NCBI GenBank assembly: GCA_035471785.1
Contig: DATIPQ010000093.1
Coordinates: forward strand, 1 to 47,838
Length of the DNA: 47,838 nt
Origin: Acidobacteriota bacterium
Lineage (GTDB): Bacteria > Acidobacteriota > UBA6911 > RPQK01 > DATIPO01
Direction of reading: 5' to 3'
Part shown: piece by piece, positions 25,645-34,400 of the stretch
Position numbering within the stretch: position 1 is the stretch's first letter
Layout of the letters: each line of letters begins with the position of its first letter
Notes under the pieces: generated by a model
The model's database searches: none
The model's input: only the letters and a program-made list of their open reading frames with translations
What the model was told of the DNA's origin: nothing
Translations under genes and position numbers: made by a program

Positions 25645-26769
25645 ATGGCCGGTAATTCCTTCGGACAACTGTTTCGCGTAACCACCGCCGGGGAGTCTCA
25701 CGGACCCGCCAACCTGGTGATCGTGGACGGCTGTCCTCCGGGGATGCCGCTGGGGCCTGAAGACCTGCAGCCCGATCTCGACCGCCGCCGGCCCGGCCAG
25801 TCCAGGGTCACCACTCAGCGCCAGGAATCAGATCGTCCCCGCATCCTCTCGGGCCTTTTCGAAGGACGCACCACGGGGACTCCCATCGCCATCCTCTTCG
25901 AGAACAAGGACCAGCGTTCGCGCGACTACAGCGACATCAAGGACAAGTACCGTCCCGGGCATGCCGACTACACCTTTCAAGCCAAGTTCGGCTTCCGCGA
26001 CTACCGGGGCGGAGGACGGGCCTCGGCGCGCGAAACCGTCTCGCGGGTGGCGGCTGCCGCCATCGCCCGCAAGCTGCTCAAAGCCTACGGCATCGAGGTG
26101 GTGGGATACGTCAAGCAGGTGGGCGATGTGGTGGCGCAGGTTCCCGACCCCTCGGCAGTGACCCGTTCCCAGGTCGAGTCCAACATCGTCCGCTGTCCCG
26201 ACCCTGATGCGGCCAGGCGGATGGAGGAGCTGATCACCGAGGTGCGGAAAGACCTGGATTCCATCGGAGGCGTGGCCGAGATGGTGGCCACGGGCCTTGC
26301 GGCCGGATTGGGCGAACCGGTGTTCGACAAGCTGAAAGCCGAGATGGGCCGCGCCATCTGTTCCATTCCGGCGGTGCTGGGCTTCGAATACGGAGCGGGA
26401 TTCGCCGTGGCCACCTCGCGAGGCTCAGAGAACAACGACCCCTTTGTCATGCGGGAGGGGCGGGTCAGTACGCAGGGCAACCGCCACGGAGGCATGCTGG
26501 GGGGCATCAGCAGCGGACGTCCTCTCTTGCTGCGCGCCGCCGTCAAGCCCACCAGCTCCATCGCCCGTCCTCAGGAGACGGTGGACCGCCACGGCAACCC
26601 CACCACCATCCGCACCAAGGGGCGCCACGATCCCTGCCTGCTGCCGCGTTTCGTGCCCATCGGGGAAGCCATGGTGTTGCTGGTGCTGATCGATCACTTC
26701 TTGCGCTGGCGCGCCCAGTGTCCCGAGCAGGTTGCCGAGGCGCTGCCCTTTCTTGGATTCGCCGACTAG
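25645..26769 (+). CDS. aroC: Chorismate synthase
   Basis: This enzyme converts 5-enolpyruvylshikimate-3-phosphate to chorismate, the last shikimate-pathway step, using reduced FMN. The 374 residues match the family length. All three signatures are present: GESHGPANLVIVDGCPPG near residue 16, GGRASARETVSRVAAAAIAR near residue 122, and RTKGRHDPCLLPRFVPIGEA near residue 320. FGQLFRVTTAGESHG at the N-terminus fixes the start. No ribosome site is obvious. No other aro genes are nearby; downstream lie two glycosyltransferases. Confidence 0.97.
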   Translation: MAGNSFGQLFRVTTAGESHGPANLVIVDGCPPGMPLGPEDLQPDLDRRRPGQSRVTTQRQESDRPRILSGLFEGRTTGTPIAILFENKDQRSRDYSDIKDKYRPGHADYTFQAKFGFRDYRGGGRASARETVSRVAAAAIARKLLKAYGIEVVGYVKQVGDVVAQVPDPSAVTRSQVESNIVRCPDPDAARRMEELITEVRKDLDSIGGVAEMVATGLAAGLGEPVFDKLKAEMGRAICSIPAVLGFEYGAGFAVATSRGSENNDPFVMREGRVSTQGNRHGGMLGGISSGRPLLLRAAVKPTSSIARPQETVDRHGNPTTIRTKGRHDPCLLPRFVPIGEAMVLLVLIDHFLRWRAQCPEQVAEALPFLGFAD

Positions 26770-26778
26770 GAGCCTGCC

Positions 26779-28404
26779 GTGGTGGAGTCCTCCAGCCAGC
26801 CTCAAGCCGCCCGCACGCCCGCCTTCCCTCTGCTGGCCGGACGTCCAGGTCTCTTCCTGCTGCTGGTGGGCGGGCTGCTGTCGGTTCACCTGCTCTGGTT
26901 CTGGCTCGACGGCTCGCCGCCCATTTGGGACATGGCCCACCATCAGTGGCGCGGCTGGACGGCCTTCGACACCTGGTTTCGGGAGGGTCTGCTCAAGGGC
27001 TTCCCGGCCATCTCCGACTACTATCCGCCCCTCTACTATCTGCAGGAAGGCTTTCTCTACGCCCTGCTGGGACCGGTCGATTGGATCGCCCTGGCGGCCA
27101 ATCTGCCCGCCTTGCTCATGACCGCCTTCTTCACCTGGCGCCTGGCCTTGCGCTTCATGCCCTCTCCGGCTGCAGAGGCGGCCTCGGTCCTGCCTCTACT
27201 CATGCCCTTGGTGGCCTGGACCAGCCGCGAAAGCCTGCTCGACCTGCCCCTCACCGGATGGGTGCTTTTCGCTCTCTACCTGCTGGTGCGAAGCAACTGG
27301 CTGCAGACCTCCGGATGGTCGCTTCTCTTTGGAGGCGTGGCGGCGGCCGGAATGCTGACCAAGTGGAGTTTCCTCTTTTTCCTGGCCGTCCCCGTCCTGT
27401 GGGCGCTTTACCAGTCGCCCCAGCGCCGCCGCAGCTTGCGCAACCTGCTGGATGCCGCCCTCATCGCCATGCCGGCGGTCTTCTGGTGGTATCTCCCCAA
27501 TGCCCGGGGACTGCTCGACCGCCTGGCCTCCACCAATCAGGCCGCCCTGTGGGAACTGGATCCTACCTGGAGGCAACTGGCCGGATGGCTTTATTACCCC
27601 CGCGCGCTGGCCTCCTACTATCTCTACTTGCCCCTGCTGCTGGCGCTGCTGGTGGGCGGACTGTTGTGGTGGAGGGGCCTCCGCAATGGTTCTCGTCACT
27701 GGATGGAGGCCCATCGCCGCCCCTGCGGACCGACCGTGGTCCTCTTTCTGGCCGTGACCCTGGCGGGCGGCGGCGCGATTTTGAGCTGGACGGCGGCCAA
27801 GGACCCCCGCTACATCATGCCCCTGGTGCCGCTGGTGGCCTTGCTGCTGGTCTTCTTCTGGAGCGACCGCAGACGCGCCGTGTGGGTCCTGCTGGCTGTG
27901 GCCGGATTGCAGTTCCTTTCCGTCTCCTTCAGCCTTCCCGGCGGACCCTACAAGCTGGCCCTCTTCGAGTTCGATCCCCCCGAGGACTACCGCACCCTCT
28001 CCCAGGAGTGGGTGCTTTACCAGTCCCAGTACTTCGACGTGGCCGGTCCTCCTTCGCGCCAGGACTGGGGGTATCAGGCCCTGTTGGAACGTCTGCCCGA
28101 AGGGGCGACGGTGGGATTCATTCCCGACGCGCCGCGCCTTCACGCCAACGGACTGATCCTGAGGGCGGCTCAGCAGAGGCGGGGCCTGCGCGTCCGCAAC
28201 CTGGGATCGAGTCCGCTCTCCATGCAGCAGCTCTCGCGTTACAGCCACGTGGTGGGCAAGACGGGCGATCAGGGACTGGAGCCGTTGACGCCGAGCGCCG
28301 CTCAAATCTACCGCTTGCTGGCGGCGCTGGGCTGGCGTGCCCAATGGCGCTACCCGTTGCCCGACGGCACTGATCTGCAATTGTGGCGTCCGCCGAGCGA
28401 TTGA
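26779..28404 (+). CDS. GT39/PMT-like membrane glycosyltransferase
   Basis: The product has 541 residues starting at GTG 26779 after TAGGAGC. It has about 10-12 membrane segments and, after the first one, an acidic loop (WLDGSPPIWDMAHHQ) like the Asp-containing loop of dolichyl/undecaprenyl-phosphate mannosyltransferases (ArnT/PMT superfamily). YYPPLYYLQEGFLYALLGPV follows, then alternating helices up to about residue 375. The last 150 residues are soluble and probably periplasmic. It would move a lipid-linked sugar onto a lipid or protein; donor and acceptor are unknown. It starts 9 bp after aroC and is translationally coupled to the next gene (TGATG). Confidence 0.85.
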   Translation: MVESSSQPQAARTPAFPLLAGRPGLFLLLVGGLLSVHLLWFWLDGSPPIWDMAHHQWRGWTAFDTWFREGLLKGFPAISDYYPPLYYLQEGFLYALLGPVDWIALAANLPALLMTAFFTWRLALRFMPSPAAEAASVLPLLMPLVAWTSRESLLDLPLTGWVLFALYLLVRSNWLQTSGWSLLFGGVAAAGMLTKWSFLFFLAVPVLWALYQSPQRRRSLRNLLDAALIAMPAVFWWYLPNARGLLDRLASTNQAALWELDPTWRQLAGWLYYPRALASYYLYLPLLLALLVGGLLWWRGLRNGSRHWMEAHRRPCGPTVVLFLAVTLAGGGAILSWTAAKDPRYIMPLVPLVALLLVFFWSDRRRAVWVLLAVAGLQFLSVSFSLPGGPYKLALFEFDPPEDYRTLSQEWVLYQSQYFDVAGPPSRQDWGYQALLERLPEGATVGFIPDAPRLHANGLILRAAQQRRGLRVRNLGSSPLSMQQLSRYSHVVGKTGDQGLEPLTPSAAQIYRLLAALGWRAQWRYPLPDGTDLQLWRPPSD

Positions 28405-29525
28405 TGAGCCGTCGGGTGGGTTATCCTAGAGGAATGGCGAAGACGGCGGCATGGCTGCGGGAAGAGGAGCGCCTGGCCCGCGAGTTCCCCATTTCGGTAG
28501 TGATTCCCGCTTATGGGCGTCCGCGCTTGTTGGCCCGCTGCCTGAAAGCGCTGCTGGGCGGGGGACTGAGCAACGCCGAGGTGATCGTGGTGGACGACGC
28601 CTCTCCTCAAGACCTGCGCAGCCGCCTGCAGGACGATCTCCCTGAGGACGCCCCTCTGCGCTGGCTCAGGCTGGGGCGCAACAGCGGACCTGCCCAGGCC
28701 CGCAACCGGGGACTGGAAGCGGCCCGCCATCCCTGGATCTTCTTCCTCGACGCCGACGTTCAATTGCTGCCCGGCGCGCTGCCGCGCATTCGCCAGAGCC
28801 TCGATCTCTACCGCCACCGCTCCGAAGTGGCGGGGGTGCTGGGCGTCTATCACGAGAAGCTGCCCTGGGACGACTTCTGGAGCAACTACAAGAATCTCTC
28901 GGTGTGTTTTCTCTACGCCGTCACCGACACCCTCAGTCCCTACCTGCATACGCCGCTCTTCACCGTCCGCCGCCGGGTGCTGGTAGAGGCGGGGGGATTC
29001 GACGCCCGGTTCGCCACCGCCGAGGACTTCCGCCTGGGCGTCCTGCTGGGAAGCCGGGGACAGCGTTTCGTCATCGACCGCAATCTCAAGGGCGTCCACC
29101 TGAAGCGTTACGACTTGGGCGCCATCCTGGCTGAGGACCGCCGAAGGCTCAACGACCTGCGCCAGCTCGACCTGCCGCCTCAAAGCCGCCTCTTCGCCCT
29201 GCGCGCCCACCGCCTCTCGCGCCTCCTCTCGGCTCTGCTGCCGGCCCCCTCGCTGCTGGCCCTGCCGGCTGCGCTCTGGTGGCCCCCCCTGTTGGCGGTC
29301 TCGGCGCTGATGCTGGTGCTCTTCGGGCTGGCCAACCTGCGTTTTTTCAACTACATGCGCCGGCAGCGCGGCTGGGGATTCGCTTTGCGTTCGCTGGGAT
29401 TCCTCTTCCTGGAGATGCTGTGGGCCCAATGGTGCATCCTGCCCGGACTTTTAGGAAAGATCCTGCGCAAGTTGAGCCGCCTGGCCACGGGCCGTCCTCT
29501 CTCCAAACAAGCCCGCTCGCGCTGA
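28404..29525 (+). CDS. Family-2 glycosyltransferase with C-terminal membrane segments
   Basis: The product has 373 residues from ATG 28404, which shares its A with the stop of the preceding gene (TGATG). ATG 28434 is a second candidate but has a poorly spaced site. The GT-A domain shows ISVVIPAYGRPRLLARCL near residue 24, VIVVDDASPQ, the nucleotide-sugar stretch RNSGPAQARNRGLEAARHPW, and the DxD-like FFLDADVQ near residue 112. TVRRRVLVEAGGFDARFATA precedes the acceptor region. The C-terminus has membrane helices (LAVSALMLVLFGLANLRF). It probably adds a sugar to a lipid carrier on the cytoplasmic side and works with the upstream GT39 enzyme. Confidence 0.88.
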   Translation: MSRRVGYPRGMAKTAAWLREEERLAREFPISVVIPAYGRPRLLARCLKALLGGGLSNAEVIVVDDASPQDLRSRLQDDLPEDAPLRWLRLGRNSGPAQARNRGLEAARHPWIFFLDADVQLLPGALPRIRQSLDLYRHRSEVAGVLGVYHEKLPWDDFWSNYKNLSVCFLYAVTDTLSPYLHTPLFTVRRRVLVEAGGFDARFATAEDFRLGVLLGSRGQRFVIDRNLKGVHLKRYDLGAILAEDRRRLNDLRQLDLPPQSRLFALRAHRLSRLLSALLPAPSLLALPAALWWPPLLAVSALMLVLFGLANLRFFNYMRRQRGWGFALRSLGFLFLEMLWAQWCILPGLLGKILRKLSRLATGRPLSKQARSR

Positions 29526-29564
29526 TGCCGGCAAGGTCTGTCGCACCAACACCGCACTAACCCC

Positions 29565-29593
29565 TTGACAGGTGAAACAAAGGTGAGTAAGAT
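29565..29593 (+). promoter_or_regulatory. Sigma-70-type promoter of the 98-aa orphan gene
   Basis: TTGACA at 29565-29570 and TAAGAT at 29588-29593 are separated by exactly 17 bases. The -35 is a perfect consensus; the -10 matches in four of six positions, including the key T, A and final T. It starts a leader of roughly 140 nt before the ATG at 29740. Confidence 0.6.
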
Positions 29594-29739
29594 AGTATGT
29601 CTACACCATTTATGCGCTTCGGCTTGTTCCGTTGGCAAGCCGGATGCCGGGCCTGGAAGTCGAAGGGAATGAGAGGCAGGCTCGGGCTTTCTAAGCGGGG
29701 TGAACCGCAAGCGGAATTCAACGATTCAAGGAGGTCGTT

Positions 29740-30036
29740 ATGTCCGCTGCACAACACTCATCCCCTGCGCCGCAGGATCCATCGTCTTCGCCTTTGCCGG
29801 GAACCCAGTCGTCCCCGGCGGGGGGAGGAGATGGGGAAGACGGGAGGCTCTACTGCCTCACCGAAGAAGAATGGAGGGAATTGCATGAGGTGGCCATGTC
29901 GTTTCATGGCGTCATGAGCTTGCTCAAGCAGCACGGTTTCGACAATTCCACGGGAGCCGAGGAGTTGCTGGGCATGTCCCACCGCCGCTTTGAAAGCCTG
30001 CTGGCCTCCATTCGCCGCCGGCTGGAAGACGACTGA
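29740..30036 (+). CDS. 98-aa orphan protein of unknown function
   Basis: A strong ribosome site (AGGAGGT at 29729-29735) precedes the ATG by 4-5 bases. The first 35 residues are Pro/Ser/Gly-rich and probably disordered. The rest is helical: LYCLTEEEWRELHEVAMSFH, then GVMSLLKQHGFDNSTGAEEL and RRFESLLASIRRRLEDD. There is no signal peptide or membrane segment. I recognise no family; the helical half could be a small protein-interaction module. It has its own promoter, is convergent with the anti-sigma gene, and is separated from it by a hairpin. Confidence 0.72.
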   Translation: MSAAQHSSPAPQDPSSSPLPGTQSSPAGGGDGEDGRLYCLTEEEWRELHEVAMSFHGVMSLLKQHGFDNSTGAEELLGMSHRRFESLLASIRRRLEDD

Positions 30037-30046
30037 TAGCGGGCTT

Positions 30047-30109
30047 CGCCAACTCTTTGGCCTTCAAGACTCACTTGGAAGTTGGTCACTTGGAGGCTGG
30101 GAGTTGGCG
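30047..30109. terminator. Hairpin between convergent genes
   Basis: CGCCAACTC (30047-30055) pairs with GAGTTGGCG (30101-30109); inside, CCTTCAAG and CTTGGAGG extend the stem imperfectly. The loop contains a short tandem repeat (CACTTGGA twice). No T-tract is present. Its place between two convergent stops suggests a bidirectional 3'-end structure. Confidence 0.45.
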
Positions 30110-30112
30110 CGT

Positions 30113-30826
30113 TCAGCGCCCAAGCCTTGTCCGGTGGAGGTGGGATTGCGTCTCTCCACCGGGCAGGCGGACTCGGATGAGCCAGTCGATGGCGCTGCCT
30201 TCGGGCAGGCCGCGCAGTTGACTCTCGGGAACGGTGTGGAAGGGCCGGCTGATATCCTGGGCTTGACTGAGGACCCGAAAGTCGCCTTGGCCCAGCCGCA
30301 CGGAGACGTCGTAGCGGGCCTCCTCCACCGCCACTTGCCACCTCAGCGTGAAGTCGTCGGCGGGCAACGCCGCCTCTTCCTGCACGGAGAACTCGATGGC
30401 CGGTTGTCCGCGTCCGCGCAGGGCCGGAGTTTGGCCTTCCGTCCACAGGCCCTGCCAGAGCGTCAGCCCCAGCGCCCCCGCCAGCAGTCCGGCGGCGATG
30501 CCCATCCAGGGCCGTCGCAGCAGGGATGATCTGACTTGAGAGGGCAAGGACTGCTGTAAGCCGGCCTGCATCTGCAGGGCCAGGCCGTATTCCAGCCGGC
30601 ATTGGGGACACTCGGCCAAGTGGTCGACCAGCTTGCTCGTCCGCGAAGGCGAAAGCTGGCCGGCTGCCCCTTCCCACAGCCGCTCCGCCGACGGGCAATC
30701 GTGGGAGGGCAGGGAAGGCGGCTGAGAGCGGGCGCAGCTTTCCTGGATACGCTGCAGGAATTCATCCAGGCTGCGTCCGTCCTCGCTGCTTTCGTCTAGG
30801 GCTTCAGGCCCTTCGACTTCAGGCAT
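30113..30826 (-). CDS. Zinc-finger anti-sigma factor, membrane-anchored
   Basis: The product has 237 residues. The cytoplasmic N-terminal part has an acidic stretch of about 30 residues and then an anti-sigma zinc-finger-like domain (DCPSAERLWEG and VDHLAECPQCRLEYG, giving the His-x3-Cys-x2-Cys ligands near residue 68). One membrane helix follows (WMGIAAGLLAGALGLTLW, about 107-125). The periplasmic part of about 110 residues is beta-rich (FTLRWQVAVEEARYDVSVRL). It would hold the adjacent sigma factor inactive until an envelope signal arrives. Its start lies 31 bp inside the sigma gene, so the two are translationally coupled, which favours balanced amounts. Confidence 0.83.
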   Translation of the reverse strand: MPEVEGPEALDESSEDGRSLDEFLQRIQESCARSQPPSLPSHDCPSAERLWEGAAGQLSPSRTSKLVDHLAECPQCRLEYGLALQMQAGLQQSLPSQVRSSLLRRPWMGIAAGLLAGALGLTLWQGLWTEGQTPALRGRGQPAIEFSVQEEAALPADDFTLRWQVAVEEARYDVSVRLGQGDFRVLSQAQDISRPFHTVPESQLRGLPEGSAIDWLIRVRLPGGETQSHLHRTRLGR

Positions 30827-31344
30827 TCTCTCAAGTTCTCCAATCCCCGATAGACCAAGTTCTCGGTGCGCTTGACTTCCCAGCCCAGGCGCTCGGCCGC
30901 TTCAGGAACCGTGTGCCCCAACAGCCTCATCACAACGGCTCGCCGCCGCGGACGAATCAAGGTCTTCAGACACTCCTGCAATCCCCGGCTGATCTCCACC
31001 GAACGGGTGGACTGTTCGGGTGAAATCACCGCTGCGGGAAGAGGCATGGCGGTGCCTTCTTCATTTTCCAGCGGGACCTCTTGGCGCCGCCGCAGTTTGC
31101 GGATCTTGTCGACCATGGCGCTGTGAGCGACCTTAGAGAGGTAAGCGGGCCTGAACTCGCGCTGTCCCTCGCTGCGGCGTTGGATGTCCATAACGCGCAT
31201 GAGCGCGGCTTGAATGATGTCGTCGCTCTTGTCCAAAAGCCAGGTCGGGCACACGCGCAGAACGGCCCGCCGCAGGCTTTCTCGCAGTTCTGCGTATTCT
31301 TCTTCCTCGTGTTCTCGGGGTATACGGCGGCCCGAATTGGTCAA
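30796..31344 (-). CDS. ECF-type RNA polymerase sigma factor
   Basis: The product has 182 residues. The TTG start has AGGAGA about 8 bases upstream. Region 2 is seen as SDDIIQAALMRVMDIQRRSE, then YLSKVAHSAMVDKIRKLRRR (about 40-100). Region 4 has the helix-turn-helix AVVMRLLGHTVPEAAERLGW followed by KRTENLVYRGLENLRECL. There is no region 1.1 or 3, as expected for ECF sigma factors. Its anti-sigma factor overlaps it downstream. The 103-bp gap upstream separates it from the large dehydrogenase gene on the same strand, which may be a member of the same regulon. Confidence 0.88.
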   Translation of the reverse strand: MTNSGRRIPREHEEEEYAELRESLRRAVLRVCPTWLLDKSDDIIQAALMRVMDIQRRSEGQREFRPAYLSKVAHSAMVDKIRKLRRRQEVPLENEEGTAMPLPAAVISPEQSTRSVEISRGLQECLKTLIRPRRRAVVMRLLGHTVPEAAERLGWEVKRTENLVYRGLENLRECLKSKGLKP

Positions 31345-31447
31345 GGGGAGATTCTCCTAGCTGAGCGAATTGCAGGGAAACCGGCTTCTCCTCAATAAAC
31401 CCGCAGCATTCTAGCACAGTAACAAATAGCCCCTCCAAGGCGATGCG

Positions 31448-34400
31448 TCACTTGTCCGATGAAGGCGCAGGGGACGGTTGATCCGCCGGCTGGAACACGC
31501 TTTCGGCGACTGGCAGGGGGGCCAGAGTGGCCACGTCGTCGGGAAACTCGACCCCCGGCCGGTCGTTTTGACGCAGTCCCAAGACGGCCACCGGTCGATC
31601 GGAACGGATGAGCAGAAGTCCCTGTAGATTTTCAGCCGGAGAAGGCGTGGACTGGTCGAAGAGTTCCTCCAGAAAAGCGGCCCGTTGTTCTCCGTCGGCC
31701 AAGGCAAGGGTGGTCTGCGCCAGCAGTTGAAAGTCGAGGCCGCGCAGCTCCAGCGACACCTCGGCGGCCAGGGACGGCACCTGCGGCGTGGAGAAGCTGT
31801 CGCCCTGGCTGGCGATGACCTCAGGCGGGTTGAGGATGGCGACTCCGGTTTGGCGCCCACCCAGCGAGTCGACAAAGAGGGTGGCCTCTTGCAAGGAGCG
31901 GGTGGCGGGTATGCCAGCCTCGTAGAGAATGACCTCCTGTCGGGCGTCGCTGCGGCGAAAGACCAGGACCGTTTCAACCGAGGGAAGCGCTACCAGGCGC
32001 GCGTAGCCGGTCTGCAGGGAAGAATCTCGGGCGTCACCCGAGCCGTCGCTTTGGACGGTAAAAGTGCCTCCCTCGGCCAAGGCGATGTCGAGCTGCGACT
32101 CTCGACCGATCTCCTGAAGCAGCAAGGGCATGGCCTCCGACGAGGCTTGGCGCAGATCCAGCCGCGCTGTTTGCTGGCCGCCCGTGTTGAGCAGGTTGAT
32201 TTCGGTTTGAAAGCGGATGGGATGAGGCGTCCCGTCGCCGACCTGGGGAAAGAAACGTATCCGGGGAGCGTCGTCGGCCCTTCCCGATGCCAGGTCTTGG
32301 ACGGTGATCACTCCGTTTTGTCGGGAGTCGGCGTCGAATGTTCCCCCGTCGATCAGCGCCAGGAAGATGCTGTGGGTTCCGATCTCGGCTCCCTCCTGTC
32401 CGGCGGGACGGGGAAAGGGAAGTTGCGTCCGCGGTCCGCCATCCTGGCTGAAGAGGAAGGCCTGATTGCCCAGGTTGCGGTCGCTGATGACAAAAACGCC
32501 GCTTTGCCCGGCTCCTCCGACACTGGCCGGCGGGTCCAAATCGACGAGGGAAAAGTCGAAGGACCCCATTGGGCTGTCCACCCCGTTGAGTTGCCGCAGG
32601 TCCAACTGGGAATCATCTTGCGCCGCCACCAGGGCCAGGGCGGCACCCTGGGTGACCAGGGTGACCGGGATGTCCTCCGCCGTGCGCAGCGAGGCCACCC
32701 GAGATTGCAGGCGGTCGGCCACGGCGTCGCCGTTGCCGTCGCCCTGGGGCCAGGCGGCGTCCTCTTGCGAGTCGGGCACTCCGTCTCCGTCCCCGTCGTC
32801 CGGCTGGGCCACGGCGACCGCTTGCAGGCTCTCGTTGTCGGGCAGGAAGGCGTCGAAATCGGCCTCCAGCAGAACTCGGTTGAGCAATAGGCCTGAGGCC
32901 TGGGGCGAGACCTGCAGCGTCAGATCGAGCCGCTCGGGTTCTTGCGGGTCGGGGGCGTCGATAGACTGTGAACTCTGGCACAGCACGGGATTGTTCGGGG
33001 TGCAGGACCACCCGCCGCTCTGAGTGGAGACGAATTCCAGTCCCGGAGGAAGTTCGGCCGTGACCAGGGCCACCACGTCCCGGGCTGTCTGGCCGCTCAG
33101 CCTTATGGCCAGTTGGGTCTGCTGGCCGGGCCTCAGCGGATGCTCGAGGCGAGCCTGCACCGAGAGATTGACGGGCTCCTGCACTGGCGTCTGCAAAGTC
33201 AGGGAGTCGTTGTCGGGATTGTCGTCTTCAGGAGAGTCGAGGAGGAAAGAGGCTTCCACCGGGGAGAGGACTTCGGGCTCCAGCATCACGCTCAGCTTCA
33301 AAGTCCTTTCAGCGTCGGGAATCAGAGGCGGCCCCAACGAGCACTGGGCCGAGGAGGCGCTCAGTTGGCACGCCCAGTTGACGCCGTCGGCCGCCAGCGG
33401 CGTGACGCCCTCTGTGAACTCGGCCGTCAGAGCCACAGGCTGCAGAGTGGCGGCTTGGCCGTGATTGCGCACGACGAGCAAGTAGGCCGCCTCGATCCCC
33501 GGCAGAAAGGGCAAGTCGGCCTCTCCCGCCAGCGACAGGTCCACTTGGCCCAGGACGCTAGCGGTATCGCTGTCGCTGTTGTTGGCAGGATTGACGTCGT
33601 CATCCGTGTCCACGCTGGCTCTATTGATTACTCGAGGAATGGCCGAGAGCTGGACGTCGACGAAGATCCGGACCAGCGAGGTTTCGCCGGGCCCCAAGGC
33701 AAGCTGGCGGGTGCAGGAAACGTCCTGTCCCTGATTGCTGCAAGTCCAGGAAGGCGCTTGGATGCGGTTGAGCGTCACTCCCTCGGGCAAGCTGTCCTCG
33801 AGCGTGATGGGACTCCGGGTCGATACGACGCCCTGATTCACAACCAGCACGCGGAATTCTCCGGTTTCTCCTACCCTGAAGGTGCCGGAATGGCTCTTTT
33901 CCACCGTCAGGTCGGGTCCGTCCTCGGCCAGTTGAAAGATGCGTCCTGTCAGGTCGACGACGTAGAGTTCGCCGGCTTCGTCTTCGGCGAAAGAAGCCAG
34001 CGCGATGTCGTCGCGGTTGAAAAGGGTGGTGCGGGTCCAGGTGCCGTTTTGTAACTCGCGCAAGGCCCAGATCCGGCCCGAGGTGAAGTCGCCGAAGATG
34101 TAGCGTCCTCGCAGGAAGGGGAAGCGCTGGCCGCGGTAGACGTAGCCTCCCGTTACGGAACGGCCGTCGTCGCGGGGATAGACGTGAATGGGAGGCGTCA
34201 GCCCGCTCATGTCGCAGCCGCTCATGGGCTCGAAGCAGGAGTCGCCCTCGACGATGTCCCATCCGTAATTCTGGCCTCTCTCGATGATGTCGACTTCTTC
34301 GAAGCGGTTTTGTCCCACATCGCCCAGGAAGAGGCGTCCGCTTTGACGGTCGAAGGAGAAGCGGAAGGGATTGCGCAGGCCGTAGGCCCAGATTTCTCCT

